Source: Methylocystis bryophila
Lineage (GTDB): Bacteria > Pseudomonadota > Alphaproteobacteria > Rhizobiales > Beijerinckiaceae
DNA length: 64,000 nucleotides
Direction: 5' to 3'
Assembly (NCBI RefSeq): GCF_027925445.1
Contig: NZ_AP027149.1
Coordinates: 1,984,001 to 2,048,000, forward strand
In this document: piece after piece, positions 9,081-19,455 of the stretch
How the letters are laid out: each line of letters starts with the position of its first letter
Position numbering within the stretch: the stretch's first letter is position 1
The notes under the pieces: model-generated
What the model was told of the DNA's origin: nothing
What the model saw: only the letters and a program-made list of their open reading frames with translations
The model's database searches: none
Made by a program: the position numbers and the translations under genes

Positions 9081-10724
9081 ATGACCGCGGCACTGCGCGC
9101 CGCCCTCTATCTGCGCGTCTCGAGGGCGCGGCAGGCCGAGCACGATGTCTCCATCCCCGATCAGAAGCGGCAGGGCGAAGCCTATTGCGCCGCGCGCGGT
9201 TACGGGTTGGTCGAGACCTTTGTCGAGCCCGGCGCAACCGCCACCAATGACCGTCGCCCCGAGTTCCAGCGTATGATCGAGGCGGGCACATCGAAGCCCG
9301 TGCCCTTCGACGTGGTGATCGTCCACTCGTTCAGCCGCTTCATCCGCGACGCCTTCGATATGGAGTTCTACGTCCGCAAGCTCGCCAAGAACGGCGTGAA
9401 GCTCGTCTCCATCACCCAGGAGATGGGCGACGATCCGATGCACGTCATGATGCGGCAGATCATGGCGCTGTTCGACGAATACCAATCCAAGGAAAACGCC
9501 AAGCACGTCTTGCGGGCGATGAACGAGAATGCGAGGCAAGGGTTCTGGAACGGCGCCTTGCCGCCGATTGGATACCGGATCGTCGCCGCCGAGCAGCGGG
9601 GATCGAAGACCAAGAAGAAGCTGGAGATCGACCCGCTGCATGCCGACACCGTGCGGCTGATCTACCGCTTGTTCCTTGAAGGGGACGGCGTGAAGGGGCC
9701 GATGGGCGTCAAGGCCATCACCTGTTACCTGAACGAGCGGCGCATCTTCACCCGTGACGGCGGGCGTTGGGGGCTGGCGTCGATCCATCAGATTCTCACC
9801 TGCACAACCTACATCGGTGAGCACAGGTTCAACACCCGCTCCCACAAGGACCGGGAGAAGAAGCCCGAGAGCGAGGTGGCGGTCATGGTCTGTCCGTCGC
9901 TGATCGACCGCGAGACCTTCGACGCGGTGCAGGCCCGGCTCAAGGCCCGCGATCCCCGAATGACGCCGGCGCGCGTCACCAGCGGCCCCACCCTCCTTAC
10001 CGGCATTTGCTTCTGCGCCAAATGCGGGGGTGCGATGACCATGCGCACCGGCAAGGGCAGTGCGGGCGGCACATATCGCTATTACACCTGCTCGACCAAA
10101 GCCCGGCAGGGCAAGACCGGCTGCAAGGGCCGTTCGATCCCGATGGACCGGCTCGATCAACTGGTCGTGAGCCACCTGGAAGACCGCCTGCTTCGGCCCG
10201 AGCGGCTGGAAACCATCCTCGCCAGCGTTCTCGACCGACGCCAGGAGCGCACCGAGCGCCGCCGCGAGCACTTGGCCGAACTGCACAAGCGGATCACGGA
10301 GACCGAGCAGCGGCTCAACCGGCTCTTCGACGCCATCGAGTCCGGCGTCGCCGATCTCGACGCCCCCGGCCTGAAGGAGCGTATCGCCGGCCTCAAGGCG
10401 ATTCGGGAACAGGCCAGCGCGGACGCCGAGCGAGCCCAAGCCGCGCTCGACCATGCCGGCAATCAGGCCGTCAACTCCGATATGGTCAGAACCTTCGCCC
10501 GCGCGGCCCGCCAGCGCATCCGGCTAGACAGCGGCGGCTACCGCCGCGATCACCTGCGCGCGCTGGCCCAGCGCGTCGAGGTCGCCGACACTGAGGTCCG
10601 CATCATGGGATCGAAATCCGAACTGCTGCGCACCCTGGTCGCCGCTTCAAGCGGGAAATCAGTCGCATTTGGAGTTCAGAGTTCTGTTCTGAAATGGCGC
10701 GCCCGACACGATTCGAACGTGTGA
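9081..10724 (+). CDS. large serine recombinase
   Basis: 547 aa. The N-terminal resolvase domain has AALYLRVSRARQ with nucleophile Ser14, then the recombinase domain (GYRIV...RLIYRLFLEGDG) and a zinc ribbon (CFCAKCGGAM ... YYTCSTKARQGKTGC). A coiled coil lies near residues 380-460. These enzymes cut and join DNA through a Ser-linked intermediate and mobilise phages or islands. AAGGAGA precedes the ATG. The last nine codons (WRARHDSNV) are translated from the 3' half of a tRNA-Arg at 10695-10738, so the natural C-terminus was probably replaced or extended when an element joined here. Confidence 0.9.
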   Translation: MTAALRAALYLRVSRARQAEHDVSIPDQKRQGEAYCAARGYGLVETFVEPGATATNDRRPEFQRMIEAGTSKPVPFDVVIVHSFSRFIRDAFDMEFYVRKLAKNGVKLVSITQEMGDDPMHVMMRQIMALFDEYQSKENAKHVLRAMNENARQGFWNGALPPIGYRIVAAEQRGSKTKKKLEIDPLHADTVRLIYRLFLEGDGVKGPMGVKAITCYLNERRIFTRDGGRWGLASIHQILTCTTYIGEHRFNTRSHKDREKKPESEVAVMVCPSLIDRETFDAVQARLKARDPRMTPARVTSGPTLLTGICFCAKCGGAMTMRTGKGSAGGTYRYYTCSTKARQGKTGCKGRSIPMDRLDQLVVSHLEDRLLRPERLETILASVLDRRQERTERRREHLAELHKRITETEQRLNRLFDAIESGVADLDAPGLKERIAGLKAIREQASADAERAQAALDHAGNQAVNSDMVRTFARAARQRIRLDSGGYRRDHLRALAQRVEVADTEVRIMGSKSELLRTLVAASSGKSVAFGVQSSVLKWRARHDSNV

Positions 10725-10738
10725 CCTTTGCCTTCGGA
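10695..10738 (-). other. 3' part of a tRNA-Arg gene (attachment-site half)
   Basis: On the minus strand this reads anticodon-side TCCGAAGG, an intact T-arm (ACACG-TTCGAAT-CGTGT), the acceptor 3' strand CGGGCGC, discriminator G and encoded CCA. It matches the 3' end of a tRNA-Arg(CCG), whose 5' end normally starts GCGCCCG. Bases to the right do not form the 5' half. This is the usual att core of tyrosine-integrase islands: a displaced 3' tRNA fragment beside the integrase. The intact tRNA should lie at the far end of the ICE, outside the window. Confidence 0.7.
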
Positions 10739-10835
10739 GCAATCTAACCTGCCCTTCGACCAATTACGACGGGTTTCGTTCCGATGCGCTACATTACTGT
10801 TTTCATTGAGAAAATTGAAATACCGGCTTGTCTGA

Positions 10836-10851
10836 CGTATCCTCGGATACG
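10836..10851. repeat. inverted repeat upstream of integrase
   Basis: Perfect arms CGTATCC and GGATACG separated by TC, about 70 bp before the integrase start and inside the likely attP/promoter region. It could be an integrase arm site or an operator. Two TGCTTACG direct repeats lie just downstream, around 10870-10890. Confidence 0.4.
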
Positions 10852-10919
10852 CCCCGATTTGCGTTCAGCTGCTTACGTGGTGCTTACGCGAGAAAGGGGT
10901 TTGGAGCGGGAGATTCCCC

Positions 10920-12275
10920 ATGCCTAAACTCACGAAGCGGATTGTGGACGCTGCCGAGCCCCGGGAAAAGGATTACGTCATTTGGGATGACGACCTGCCC
11001 GGTTTCGGCCTTCGCGTGTTCGTCTCCGGCAAGCGCAGCTACCTCATCCAATACCGATCCGCCGGCCGGTCGCGACGATACACCATTGGCCTGCACGGCG
11101 TCTGGACGCCAGAGAGCGCGCGGCAGGAGGCGAAGGTCCAATTGGGTCGAGTCGCGGCAGGCGACAATCCGGCGGAAGAACGCCAGCTCGATCATAAGGC
11201 GCTCACGATCAAGGAACTATGCGCCCTTTACGTGAAGGACCTGAACGCCGGCCTGATCCTCGGAAAGGGCGGGCGCCCCAAAAAGCCGACAACCGTCGGC
11301 ACGGACATCGGCCGCATCGACCGCCATATCGTTCCGCTCCTGGGCACGCGTCGGGTGAAAGACTTGACCAAGGCCGACATCAACAAGGTCCTGAAGGACG
11401 TCATGGCCGGCAAGACGCGAGTCTCGGTCAAGACGAAGAAACTGCGCGGCAGAGCTATCGTGCGCGGTGGCGCCGGAACGGCGACGAGAACCATCGGGCT
11501 CCTCGGCGGCATCCTCACCTATGCCGTCGAACACGGCATCATCGCCGTCAATCCAGCCCACGGGCTACGCAAGCCGAAGGACAATGTGCGCACCCGCCGT
11601 CTCACCGAGGCGGAATACCGAACCCTCGGCGGGATGCTGCGTGAGGCCGAGAATGAGGAGAAGTATGCGACGACGGTCCAGATCATCCGTCAGATCGCGC
11701 TGACGGGCTGCCGCCGGAGCGAGATGATCGGCCTGATGTGGGCCGAGGCGGATACCGATGGGAGCTGCCTGCGCCTGATCGACAGCAAGGAAGGTAGATC
11801 GATCCGTCCGGTTGGTCTGCCCGTCGTCGAGTTCTTGGAAGAGCGCCGGAAGACAGCGATCGGGACATACGTCTTTCCCGGCTATGGCGATGACAACGCG
11901 TTCGGCAGCTTCCCCAATCACTGGGAGCAGCTATTCAAGAAATCGCCGCTCTCAGATGTCACGCCCCACGTTCTGCGACATAGCTTTGCCAGCATCGGCA
12001 ACGATCTCGGATTCACCGAAGTGACGATCGCCGCCCTGGTCGGCCATGCGAAAGGGTCGGTGACGAGCAAATACATCCACACGCTCGACACGGCGCTCAT
12101 CATGGCGGCCGACACGATCGCAGGCTACATTCAGGGCCTGCTCGACGGCAAGGAGTTCAAACAGACCGCCTACGCGCTCGACCGCGACTCCCGTAAAGCT
12201 GCCCTTGCTCGGTTCCTTTGCAAGGCAGAGGGAAAGGAGAGGCTGGGTGCCGATGACAAGCGCCTTGCTGCTTAG
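10920..12275 (+). CDS. tyrosine-type site-specific integrase
   Basis: 451 aa phage/ICE integrase. The N-terminal DUF4102-type domain reads LTKRIVDAAEP...DLPGFGLRVFVSGKRSYLIQYR. The catalytic domain has R in TGCRRSEM (~residue 265), H-x-x-R in HVLRHS (H350, R353), H in LVGHAKGS and Tyr at ~385 in SKYIHTLD, so all key residues are present. It sits 180 bp from the displaced tRNA-Arg 3' end and reads away from it into the island, as expected for an ICE integrase. Its C-terminal sequence DSRKAALARFL recurs as an isolated fragment at 19719-19817. Confidence 0.93.
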   Translation: MPKLTKRIVDAAEPREKDYVIWDDDLPGFGLRVFVSGKRSYLIQYRSAGRSRRYTIGLHGVWTPESARQEAKVQLGRVAAGDNPAEERQLDHKALTIKELCALYVKDLNAGLILGKGGRPKKPTTVGTDIGRIDRHIVPLLGTRRVKDLTKADINKVLKDVMAGKTRVSVKTKKLRGRAIVRGGAGTATRTIGLLGGILTYAVEHGIIAVNPAHGLRKPKDNVRTRRLTEAEYRTLGGMLREAENEEKYATTVQIIRQIALTGCRRSEMIGLMWAEADTDGSCLRLIDSKEGRSIRPVGLPVVEFLEERRKTAIGTYVFPGYGDDNAFGSFPNHWEQLFKKSPLSDVTPHVLRHSFASIGNDLGFTEVTIAALVGHAKGSVTSKYIHTLDTALIMAADTIAGYIQGLLDGKEFKQTAYALDRDSRKAALARFLCKAEGKERLGADDKRLAA

Positions 12276-12370
12276 TAACGGCTATCGCGCATTATACTGT
12301 CAATAGCGACTGTCGTACCTCGAAATACTGAACGACAGGATCGCTCTTCAATCAGCAGGAGATCGACGCG

Positions 12371-12709
12371 TTGACCGATTTCAGAAGCTTCATGGCCAGC
12401 AAGGCAAGAGCATCAGCCCGATATCAGCAGCGGCGCGGTCAGTGCCTTCATATCATTCTCGACGATATCGAGCCCCAGTCGAAAAAGATGTCGCTCACGG
12501 ACCGAGTTTCTTTTCAGTCCTCGGTAGCTGAATACCTCACATCGGTGAAGCGAAGCACCTTCAAGGGCGATGTTTCGATGAAGTTAGACTTAGCGACGGC
12601 TAGCAAGTCACCCCCACACGCACACACCATCGCTAAGAGTCTCCTGGATCTCCTTGGCGAGAGGATGGAGGGCGTCACTGAACACCGGCCTTCACATTGC
12701 CGATCCTGA
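12371..12709 (+). CDS. hypothetical protein, possibly truncated RusA-like resolvase
   Basis: 112 aa from a TTG start with AGGAGA about ten bases upstream. The segment VSMKLDLATASKSPPHAHTI followed by AKSLLDLLG vaguely recalls the RusA Holliday-junction resolvase core, but RusA proteins continue further. Here the frame runs convergently into the 3' end of the E1 gene (35-bp overlap) and ends in residues unlike the rest, so the C-terminus may be lost at a junction. GC is lower than in neighbours. The family call is weak. Confidence 0.4.
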   Translation: MTDFRSFMASKARASARYQQRRGQCLHIILDDIEPQSKKMSLTDRVSFQSSVAEYLTSVKRSTFKGDVSMKLDLATASKSPPHAHTIAKSLLDLLGERMEGVTEHRPSHCRS

Positions 12710-14053
12710 TGCGCTCAGCGGCCTTGCCCAATTCTGCGCGGAACAGACCCGGCGCCGAGATGCTTCCGCAGGCGTTCGAATAGGGCGCCAGGCCGGACGC
12801 GATGCGCACCGACTGTGCGACGGTCACGGCTCCCGCGAAGGCTCCGACGAAGGGAACCGCTACAGGAATGCCCATCAGTTCCGCCGTGCCGCATGCGTCT
12901 TTGCTCTTGCGCGTATGTTCCTGGTAGCCCTTGAGCGACTTTAGTGCCTGTTCGCGTTCGGCGGCTTTGCGCACCTGGTAGGCGGCCTGTTCCGTGGTCT
13001 CCGCCCAGCGGACTTCGGGCCGATCGCTCTCGTCGAAGGCGCTGACGCGGATCTGGTGATAATCGCTCACGTCGGCTCCGAGGCCAGCATCGAGGATATG
13101 TGTGAACCCGGGTCCGCCGAGGAGCCGACGCGGCTCCATACGGTCGAGACCCGCGATGGCAAACCCCGGCTCGTTATCATGCCGCTTCAGCGTCTCATCT
13201 AAACGCCGATCGATCCGCTGGACCTTGAAACCACGCTTGAGGCACCAGTCCTCCGCCACGAAGGTTTTGAGGTCGCCGTAACGCTTGCGGTGCACCAGGA
13301 TGGAAGTGCCCCAGTTCTCCTCCCCGATGCGGTCGAAATCCTGGAGGAAGAGCGTCAACTGCCCGCGCGCACCGTATGGCAGCCAGGTCAGTGACCACAC
13401 ATACGCCTGGCCGAGATTGCCGAGTCCAATCAGCCAGAGCGCGGCCGGCAGGTAGACACCCGCCATCGGCGGGCCAGACGCCCCCCACCAGTCTTCCGCG
13501 TCCGGCTCCCACAAGGACACTCCTTCCGTCCTGCGCCCGGCGCGGACGTCGCCTTGTTCGGCGAAAAAGCACTGGCCGACAGCGAGCGCACCGGCGGCGA
13601 TGCCCGCCAGCGCGCAGTCACTGCGCCCGGCCACCAACTTTGATGCCGCCGGCGCTATGCCCGCACTCCACCCGTTCCAGATCGCTTTGACTTCCTGTCC
13701 GCTGTCGGTGCGACCGCCGGTGCCGATCAGAACGGAGCGTGGGGTGCTCTCACCTACATCAGGGAGCGCCGCGCCCAGCGCCAGACCGACTTCGCGCATT
13801 GTCTTGCCCTTCACAGGCAGCCGCTGGATCAGCGGAACATCGAGAAATCCGTCCAGCAATACGCGGTCAAAGCTGCGCACCGCCGTCACAATCGCTGTCA
13901 GCGCCGCCGCTTGCCCAGCGACGGTCGAGGCCACGTCCTCACCCAGGTAGACGCGGATTTTCATGGAGGCGAGTTTCCGCTCGGCCTCCTCGATGGTGTA
14001 GCGCCCGGAATTCAGCAGCGCCGCACGGATGCGAGATTTGGCGGAGTGAATCT

Positions 14054-14057
<4 letters not shown>
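12675..14057 (-). CDS. bilD: BilD-like E1 ubiquitin-activating enzyme (ThiF fold)
   Basis: 460 aa. The GTG start (14057) overlaps the upstream peptidase stop as GTGA, so translation is coupled. The Rossmann nucleotide loop is WLIGLGNLGQA at ~residues 209-214, followed by a DFDRIGEENWGTS strand that matches the E1/ThiF D-x-D-x-V-x-x-x-N-x-x-R region. The N-terminal ~190 residues have no motif I can name. An E1 adenylates the C-terminus of the ubiquitin-like protein for transfer to the E2. It is the last gene of a Ubl-E2-JAB-E1 operon, the order described for the anti-phage Bil system. No catalytic cysteine can be fixed by eye. Confidence 0.82.
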
Positions 14058-15507
<1,450 letters not shown>

Positions 15508-15547
15508 GGTTCAACCTCAATCGGGCCGGTGGATGAGCGACGAATCC

Positions 15548-15576
15548 AGCCTAGCAAGACCCACCCTATATGTCAA
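15548..15576 (-). promoter_or_regulatory. predicted promoter of the Bil-like operon
   Basis: Minus-strand TTGACA (15576-15571), a 17-bp spacer, then TAGGCT (15553-15548). Transcription would start near 15541, about 34 bases before the Ubl ATG. The -35 lies next to the GACGCGTT repeats shared with the opposing promoter. Confidence 0.5.
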
Positions 15577-15582
15577 CTAATG

Positions 15583-15614
15583 GACGCGTTCATTTTGCGT
15601 GCTATAGACGCGTT
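15583..15614. promoter_or_regulatory. paired GACGCGTT repeats between divergent promoters (likely operator)
   Basis: Two direct copies of GACGCGTT (15583-15590 and 15607-15614) are 24 bp apart, between the divergent promoters of the Bil-like operon and the XRE operon. The core ACGCGT is self-complementary. The position suits a binding site for the adjacent XRE regulator controlling both directions. The regulator assignment is inference. Confidence 0.5.
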
Positions 15615-15624
15615 GCGTGTGATA

Positions 15625-15653
15625 TTGACATTTTGGCCGTGTTCAGCTATGCA
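15625..15653 (+). promoter_or_regulatory. predicted promoter of the XRE-peptidase-exonuclease operon
   Basis: TTGACA (15625-15630), exactly 17 bp, then TATGCA (15648-15653). The start of transcription would fall at about 15660, the A of the XRE ATG, predicting a leaderless mRNA. No ribosome site is visible upstream of that ATG, which agrees. Confidence 0.55.
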
Positions 15654-15659
15654 CACCGA

Positions 15660-15995
15660 ATGAATCCCAACCCGATCTACGTCCATATCGGTTCCATCAT
15701 TCGCAGCCGTAGGAAGGCTTTGCGTCTGACGCAGGAGATGCTGGCATCAAGGCTGAGCATCTCGCGCGGCGGGCTGGCTAATATTGAGACCGGCCGCCAG
15801 AATATCCTTGTTCATCAGCTCTATGAATTTGCGTCTCAGCTCAATCTGGAGCCCAGCGACTTCCTGCCGGTCATGCCGCGCGAAGGATCGCGTCTTGACC
15901 AGGCAGATCTGCCCCTGCCGACCGATCTCAAGAAAAGTCAGAAGGAACAGATCGCGCGCTTCTTCGACGCGGCCGACCTCAACAGCGATCAATAA
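15660..15995 (+). CDS. XRE-family HTH repressor, CapH-like
   Basis: 111 aa. The start was chosen at ATG 15660, where the conserved part (IGSIIRSRRKALRLTQEMLA) begins; an earlier in-frame start at 15570 would read through both promoters. The helix-turn-helix spans ~residues 12-65 (LTQEMLASRLSISRGGLANI). The short charged tail (residues ~75-111) would be a peptidase target or dimer region. It is followed 12 bases later by an ImmA/IrrE peptidase, the pairing seen in CapH-CapP and phage ImmR-ImmA switches, where the peptidase cleaves the repressor. It lies divergent to the Bil-like operon and is likely its regulator. Confidence 0.85.
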   Translation: MNPNPIYVHIGSIIRSRRKALRLTQEMLASRLSISRGGLANIETGRQNILVHQLYEFASQLNLEPSDFLPVMPREGSRLDQADLPLPTDLKKSQKEQIARFFDAADLNSDQ

Positions 15996-16007
15996 GGGGG
16001 AAGCGCC

Positions 16008-16532
16008 GTGGCAGACTTCACATCGATCAACCCTGGCAAGGTGGCCGCCGAGGTTCTAAAGACGATTGGAAGTGTAACGCTCCCGGTCTCGCCCGATCGG
16101 ATCGCCAAGCAACTTGGCATTCAGCTCCGATTCTCACCGTTCGACGAAGAATTATCGGGGATGATCTTTATAAAAAATGGCATCCCTATCATCGGCGTGA
16201 ACGCCATACATCACCCGAATAGGCAACGATTTACCATCGCTCACGAAATCGGGCATTACATGATGCACCGGGAAATTCTGACGAGCGAAGTCCATGTCGA
16301 TAAGAACTTTCCAGCCCTCATGCGGGACGAGAAATCGGCGACGGGTACGGAACTAATCGAAATCCAGGCGAACAAGTTCGCGGCGAGACTGCTCATGCCC
16401 GACGCCCTTCTGGAATCCGCCCTTGCCGGAAAAAATTTCGATATTGACGACGATAAGCCGCTCGAAGAACTGGCCAAGAGATTTCGCGTGAGCAAAAAGG
16501 CGCTCGAATATCGGATAGCTAACCGCACTTAG
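16008..16532 (+). CDS. ImmA/IrrE-family metallopeptidase, CapP-like
   Basis: 174 aa from GTG with AAGGGGGAAG upstream. The zinc motif is HEIGH (His79, Glu80, His83), with the third ligand probably Glu118 in ELIEIQANKFAA, the standard ImmA/IrrE arrangement. The ending LAKRFRVSKKALEYRIANR is the family's small helical domain. Such peptidases cleave a partner XRE repressor after DNA damage or on sensing single-stranded DNA. It lies 12 bases after the XRE gene and 20 bases before an ExoI-like nuclease. Cleavage of the neighbouring repressor is inferred from context. Confidence 0.88.
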   Translation: MADFTSINPGKVAAEVLKTIGSVTLPVSPDRIAKQLGIQLRFSPFDEELSGMIFIKNGIPIIGVNAIHHPNRQRFTIAHEIGHYMMHREILTSEVHVDKNFPALMRDEKSATGTELIEIQANKFAARLLMPDALLESALAGKNFDIDDDKPLEELAKRFRVSKKALEYRIANRT

Positions 16533-16552
16533 TTTTTCGCCGGGGCTGGAGC

Positions 16553-17977
16553 ATGAGTTTCGTATTCTACGATACCGAGACGACCGGCACCGACACTTGG
16601 ACCGATCAGATTCTTCAGTTCGCCGCCATCAAGACGGATGCGAACTTTAACGAACTCGATCGCTTCGAAATTCGTTGCCGCCTGATGCCACATATGGTTC
16701 CGGCACCCGGCGCCATGCTCGTGACCAGCGTTGCGGCAGCGCAGCTCACCGATCCGGCCTACTGCTCTCACTATGAAATGGTCCGGGCCATCCGGCAGAA
16801 ACTGGTTGAATGGTCGCCCGCGATCTTCATGGGCTACAATTCGCTCGATTATGACGAGGATCTCCTTCGCCAGGCTCTCTATAAGACGCTGCACAATCCC
16901 TACCTCACGGCGCTCTACGGCAATTCCCGCAGCGACGTACTGCGCATGGTGCACGCCTGTCACCTGTTCGCGCCGAACAGCCTCACCATCCCGATCGGCG
17001 ACAATGGCAACCCCAGTTTCAAGCTCGACCGGGTAGGGCCGGTGAACGGCTTTGTTGATCACAATGCGCACGACGCCATGGGCGACGTGCTGGCGACAAT
17101 TCATTTGTGCCGGCTGATCGAGGATCGCGCTCCAGAGGTTTGGTCGGCCTTCATGCGCTTCACGAAAAAGGCGGCGGCCGTCGATTACATCACCGGCGAA
17201 CAGGCATTCTGCTACAGCGAAATCTATTTCCAGAAGGGCTATTCGTACCTCGTCACCGTTATCGGACAGAACCAACAAAATCGAAACGAGTACTATCTGT
17301 TCGACCTAGCTTCCGACCCCGCATCCCTTGTGAACCTGTCGGATGTCCAACTTGCTGCCCATCTGGCCAGATCGCCCAAACCTCTCCGCTCCATCAAAGC
17401 CAACGCAGTTCCGATCCTTTTTGCCGCAGATGAAGCACCTGCGAATTGCAAGGCGGTGACGCTAGGGCTGGACGAGGTTGAGCGTCGGGCACAATTTCTC
17501 GCGGACAACCCCGATTTCAGAGGGCGCCTGATCGCGATCCGCGAAGCCGGCAGGCCCGAGTATCCACCGTCTCCTCATGTAGAGCGCCAAATCTACGACG
17601 ACTTCTTCAACCGCGATGAGCACCTGATGGACGCCTTTCACGAAGCGCCATGGGAGGAGCGCCCCGCGATCGTCGAGCAGATGCAGGATCAGCGACTGCG
17701 ACGGATCGGCCGCCAGCTTCTCCACATGGAACGACCGGATCTATTGGACGCGGCGACCCGCCAACGCCACGATCGGGAGGTGGCTCAACGTCTTCTGTTT
17801 GAAGCGGAGGACGTCGACTCCTGGACGGTTCTTCCAAAGGCCATTGAGCAAGTCGACGAGTTGCTGGCCGTAGCCAAAAGCGGCCGGGCCACCTTCCTCA
17901 GAGAGCATCGTGCGTTCCTGGTCAACCGCCACGACGCGGCGTTGGCTCTACTGGATGCGGCGGCGGCCCGGCCATGA
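16553..17977 (+). CDS. exodeoxyribonuclease I-like DEDD exonuclease (SbcB-like)
   Basis: 474 aa, nearly the length of E. coli ExoI. Exo I motif FYDTETTG gives Asp7 and Glu9. Exo II-like YNSLDYDEDLLRQALY and Exo III-like HNAHDAMGDVLAT follow. The N-P-Y-L-T-A-L-Y and HACHLFAPN segments also match ExoI. ExoI degrades single-stranded DNA 3' to 5'. Here it is the third gene of an operon with an XRE/ImmA pair, opposite a Bil-like operon, so a defence or damage-response role is more likely than housekeeping. Substrate is inferred from family only. Confidence 0.85.
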   Translation: MSFVFYDTETTGTDTWTDQILQFAAIKTDANFNELDRFEIRCRLMPHMVPAPGAMLVTSVAAAQLTDPAYCSHYEMVRAIRQKLVEWSPAIFMGYNSLDYDEDLLRQALYKTLHNPYLTALYGNSRSDVLRMVHACHLFAPNSLTIPIGDNGNPSFKLDRVGPVNGFVDHNAHDAMGDVLATIHLCRLIEDRAPEVWSAFMRFTKKAAAVDYITGEQAFCYSEIYFQKGYSYLVTVIGQNQQNRNEYYLFDLASDPASLVNLSDVQLAAHLARSPKPLRSIKANAVPILFAADEAPANCKAVTLGLDEVERRAQFLADNPDFRGRLIAIREAGRPEYPPSPHVERQIYDDFFNRDEHLMDAFHEAPWEERPAIVEQMQDQRLRRIGRQLLHMERPDLLDAATRQRHDREVAQRLLFEAEDVDSWTVLPKAIEQVDELLAVAKSGRATFLREHRAFLVNRHDAALALLDAAAARP

Positions 17978-18462
17978 TCGAGGTTCATCGGAATCTCTTC
18001 GTCGGGGCCGAGCTTGACGAACAGCGGCTTCGCGGCGACGGCGGTTGGTTTTTTGTTCATGCCTGTAAGGAGCCATATCATCGCCAGGCCCTGGGCTACA
18101 CCGGACGAGCCGCCGCCAAGGGTCACCCGGAATATCTCATTGCCCGCCGAACCGGCCGATTGATCCTTAACCTCGTTGATGTGGCGGACGTGAACTTTAT
18201 CACGCCGGAGATCGTCGACGCGGCGATCGACGCGATCCACTTGAACATCCCGGAGCGTAAGGTCCTCGTTCACTGCAATCAGGGCCAGTCTCGGTCGCCG
18301 ACAATCGCCTTGCTCTATCTCGCCCGCCACACCGATATCTTCCGCGGCCTGGATCACGTGGCGGCGCTCGGCGCTTTCGCGGCTATCTACCCGCCGTTCG
18401 CGCCTGCGCGTGGCATGGCCGAATATGCTCGGCTGAATTGGTCGCGATACGCAGTTCTTTAA
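17974..18462 (+). CDS. dual-specificity/tyrosine phosphatase-like protein
   Basis: 162 aa, overlapping the exonuclease stop by four bases (ATGA), so coupled. The active-site loop is VHCNQGQSRSPT with Cys101 and Arg107, a perfect C-x5-R(S/T) signature. The general acid is probably an Asp in NLVDVADVNF. These enzymes remove phosphate from Tyr/Ser/Thr or from small phosphorylated molecules. The nuclease partner hints at processing of DNA ends or a signal, but the substrate is unknown. It is the last gene of the operon. Confidence 0.83.
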   Translation: MIEVHRNLFVGAELDEQRLRGDGGWFFVHACKEPYHRQALGYTGRAAAKGHPEYLIARRTGRLILNLVDVADVNFITPEIVDAAIDAIHLNIPERKVLVHCNQGQSRSPTIALLYLARHTDIFRGLDHVAALGAFAAIYPPFAPARGMAEYARLNWSRYAVL

Positions 18463-18558
18463 GGCGCGGGCCTCGTCGCCAACGGCGGCTGGCGCGCAGA
18501 GCAGCGTAGTGCCGCTCAGATCGCCAGTCCGGTCCCCGGTTGAGCATCGTTGTCCCCA

Positions 18559-19372
18559 CTATGCGCCCGCTCGATTGGCCCGCTCGGCGATGTCGGCGCA
18601 TCGCGCCATGAGCGTCTCGAAGGGTTCGGCATCTTCCAACAGCAACCCGTCCTCGACCATACGGGCATAGTCTTCCTCCAGAGCTTTCAGGGCGTCGCCA
18701 GCGGGTACGAGGCTCAGGCCACCGCTGACCGCAACCGCGTAGTCGATAGGACTGCGATCGGCGGCCCTCTCGGCGAAGAACATGCCCTTGTGACGCGCCA
18801 CGGCCTGGGCGAGATCGCGGTCAGCGCAGGCCGCGGTGGCAAACCCAGCTTCGTCCAGCCGGACCACATCGTGCCAATGGCGGGCGAACCGATCGCCGCG
18901 CAGCCGTTCCTGCAGGCAGAAGACGTGGATCGCAGTCGCCTTCTCCCAGAAGGTCCGCTCGGCGTGCATCACGCGGGGGCGGGCCATTGGAAACTCTACT
19001 TCTGCAATCAGGTCGGCCGCGTCGCAAGCGACATCGCGCAAACTCGCCGGCTCGCCCGTCGAGCGAGCCCCGAACTCGAGCATGACGACTGGGGCGACAT
19101 AGCCCGAGCCGGCCGTCGTCGCCTCGTAGTCGATGAACAGCTTCTCGCCTTCGACGCGGATCTCCACCGTGCCCCTCGGCAGCCAACGTGCTTGCGATGA
19201 CGGGCTGCGCGGTCCTGGCGACCCATTCCGGCAGACGCCGGCGGACCTCGCTCGACCACCGTTTCTCCTCGCTGCGCGTCTTCGGCAACGCTTCGCCGTC
19301 GGCGCCCACAAGGTCTGGCGCGATCTGTCGGATGTCGTAGGTGAGGTCCCCGCGGCGACGCACTGCGCGAAC
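18559..19372 (-). pseudogene. AbiEii/AbiGii-type nucleotidyltransferase toxin remnant
   Basis: Two frames together give the C-terminal two-thirds of an AbiEii toxin. The upstream part (RGDLTYDIRQIAPDLV ... LPEWVARTAQPVI) is in one frame. The remainder (GTVEIRVEGEKLFIDYEA ... YVAPVVMLEFGARS ... RTFWEKATAIHVFCL) is in another, with the shift at a run of four C at about 19172-19175. The N-terminal catalytic GS-x10-D nucleotidyltransferase motif is missing, and no AbiEi antitoxin is adjacent. The gene is therefore truncated and frameshifted. Confidence 0.75.
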
Positions 19373-19455
19373 TGAGGGCTACGCGCATCGCCGCTCGACA
19401 CCGGGGAAAGGGGGTCCCTTTTCGGCGCCCAGACGGGGTCCCGATTGCGCGCCGT

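Noticed and set aside
10695..10790. Complete tRNA gene
   Set aside because: Only the 3' half folds. The 5' part shows no GCGCCCG acceptor strand or D-arm, so it is an att fragment.
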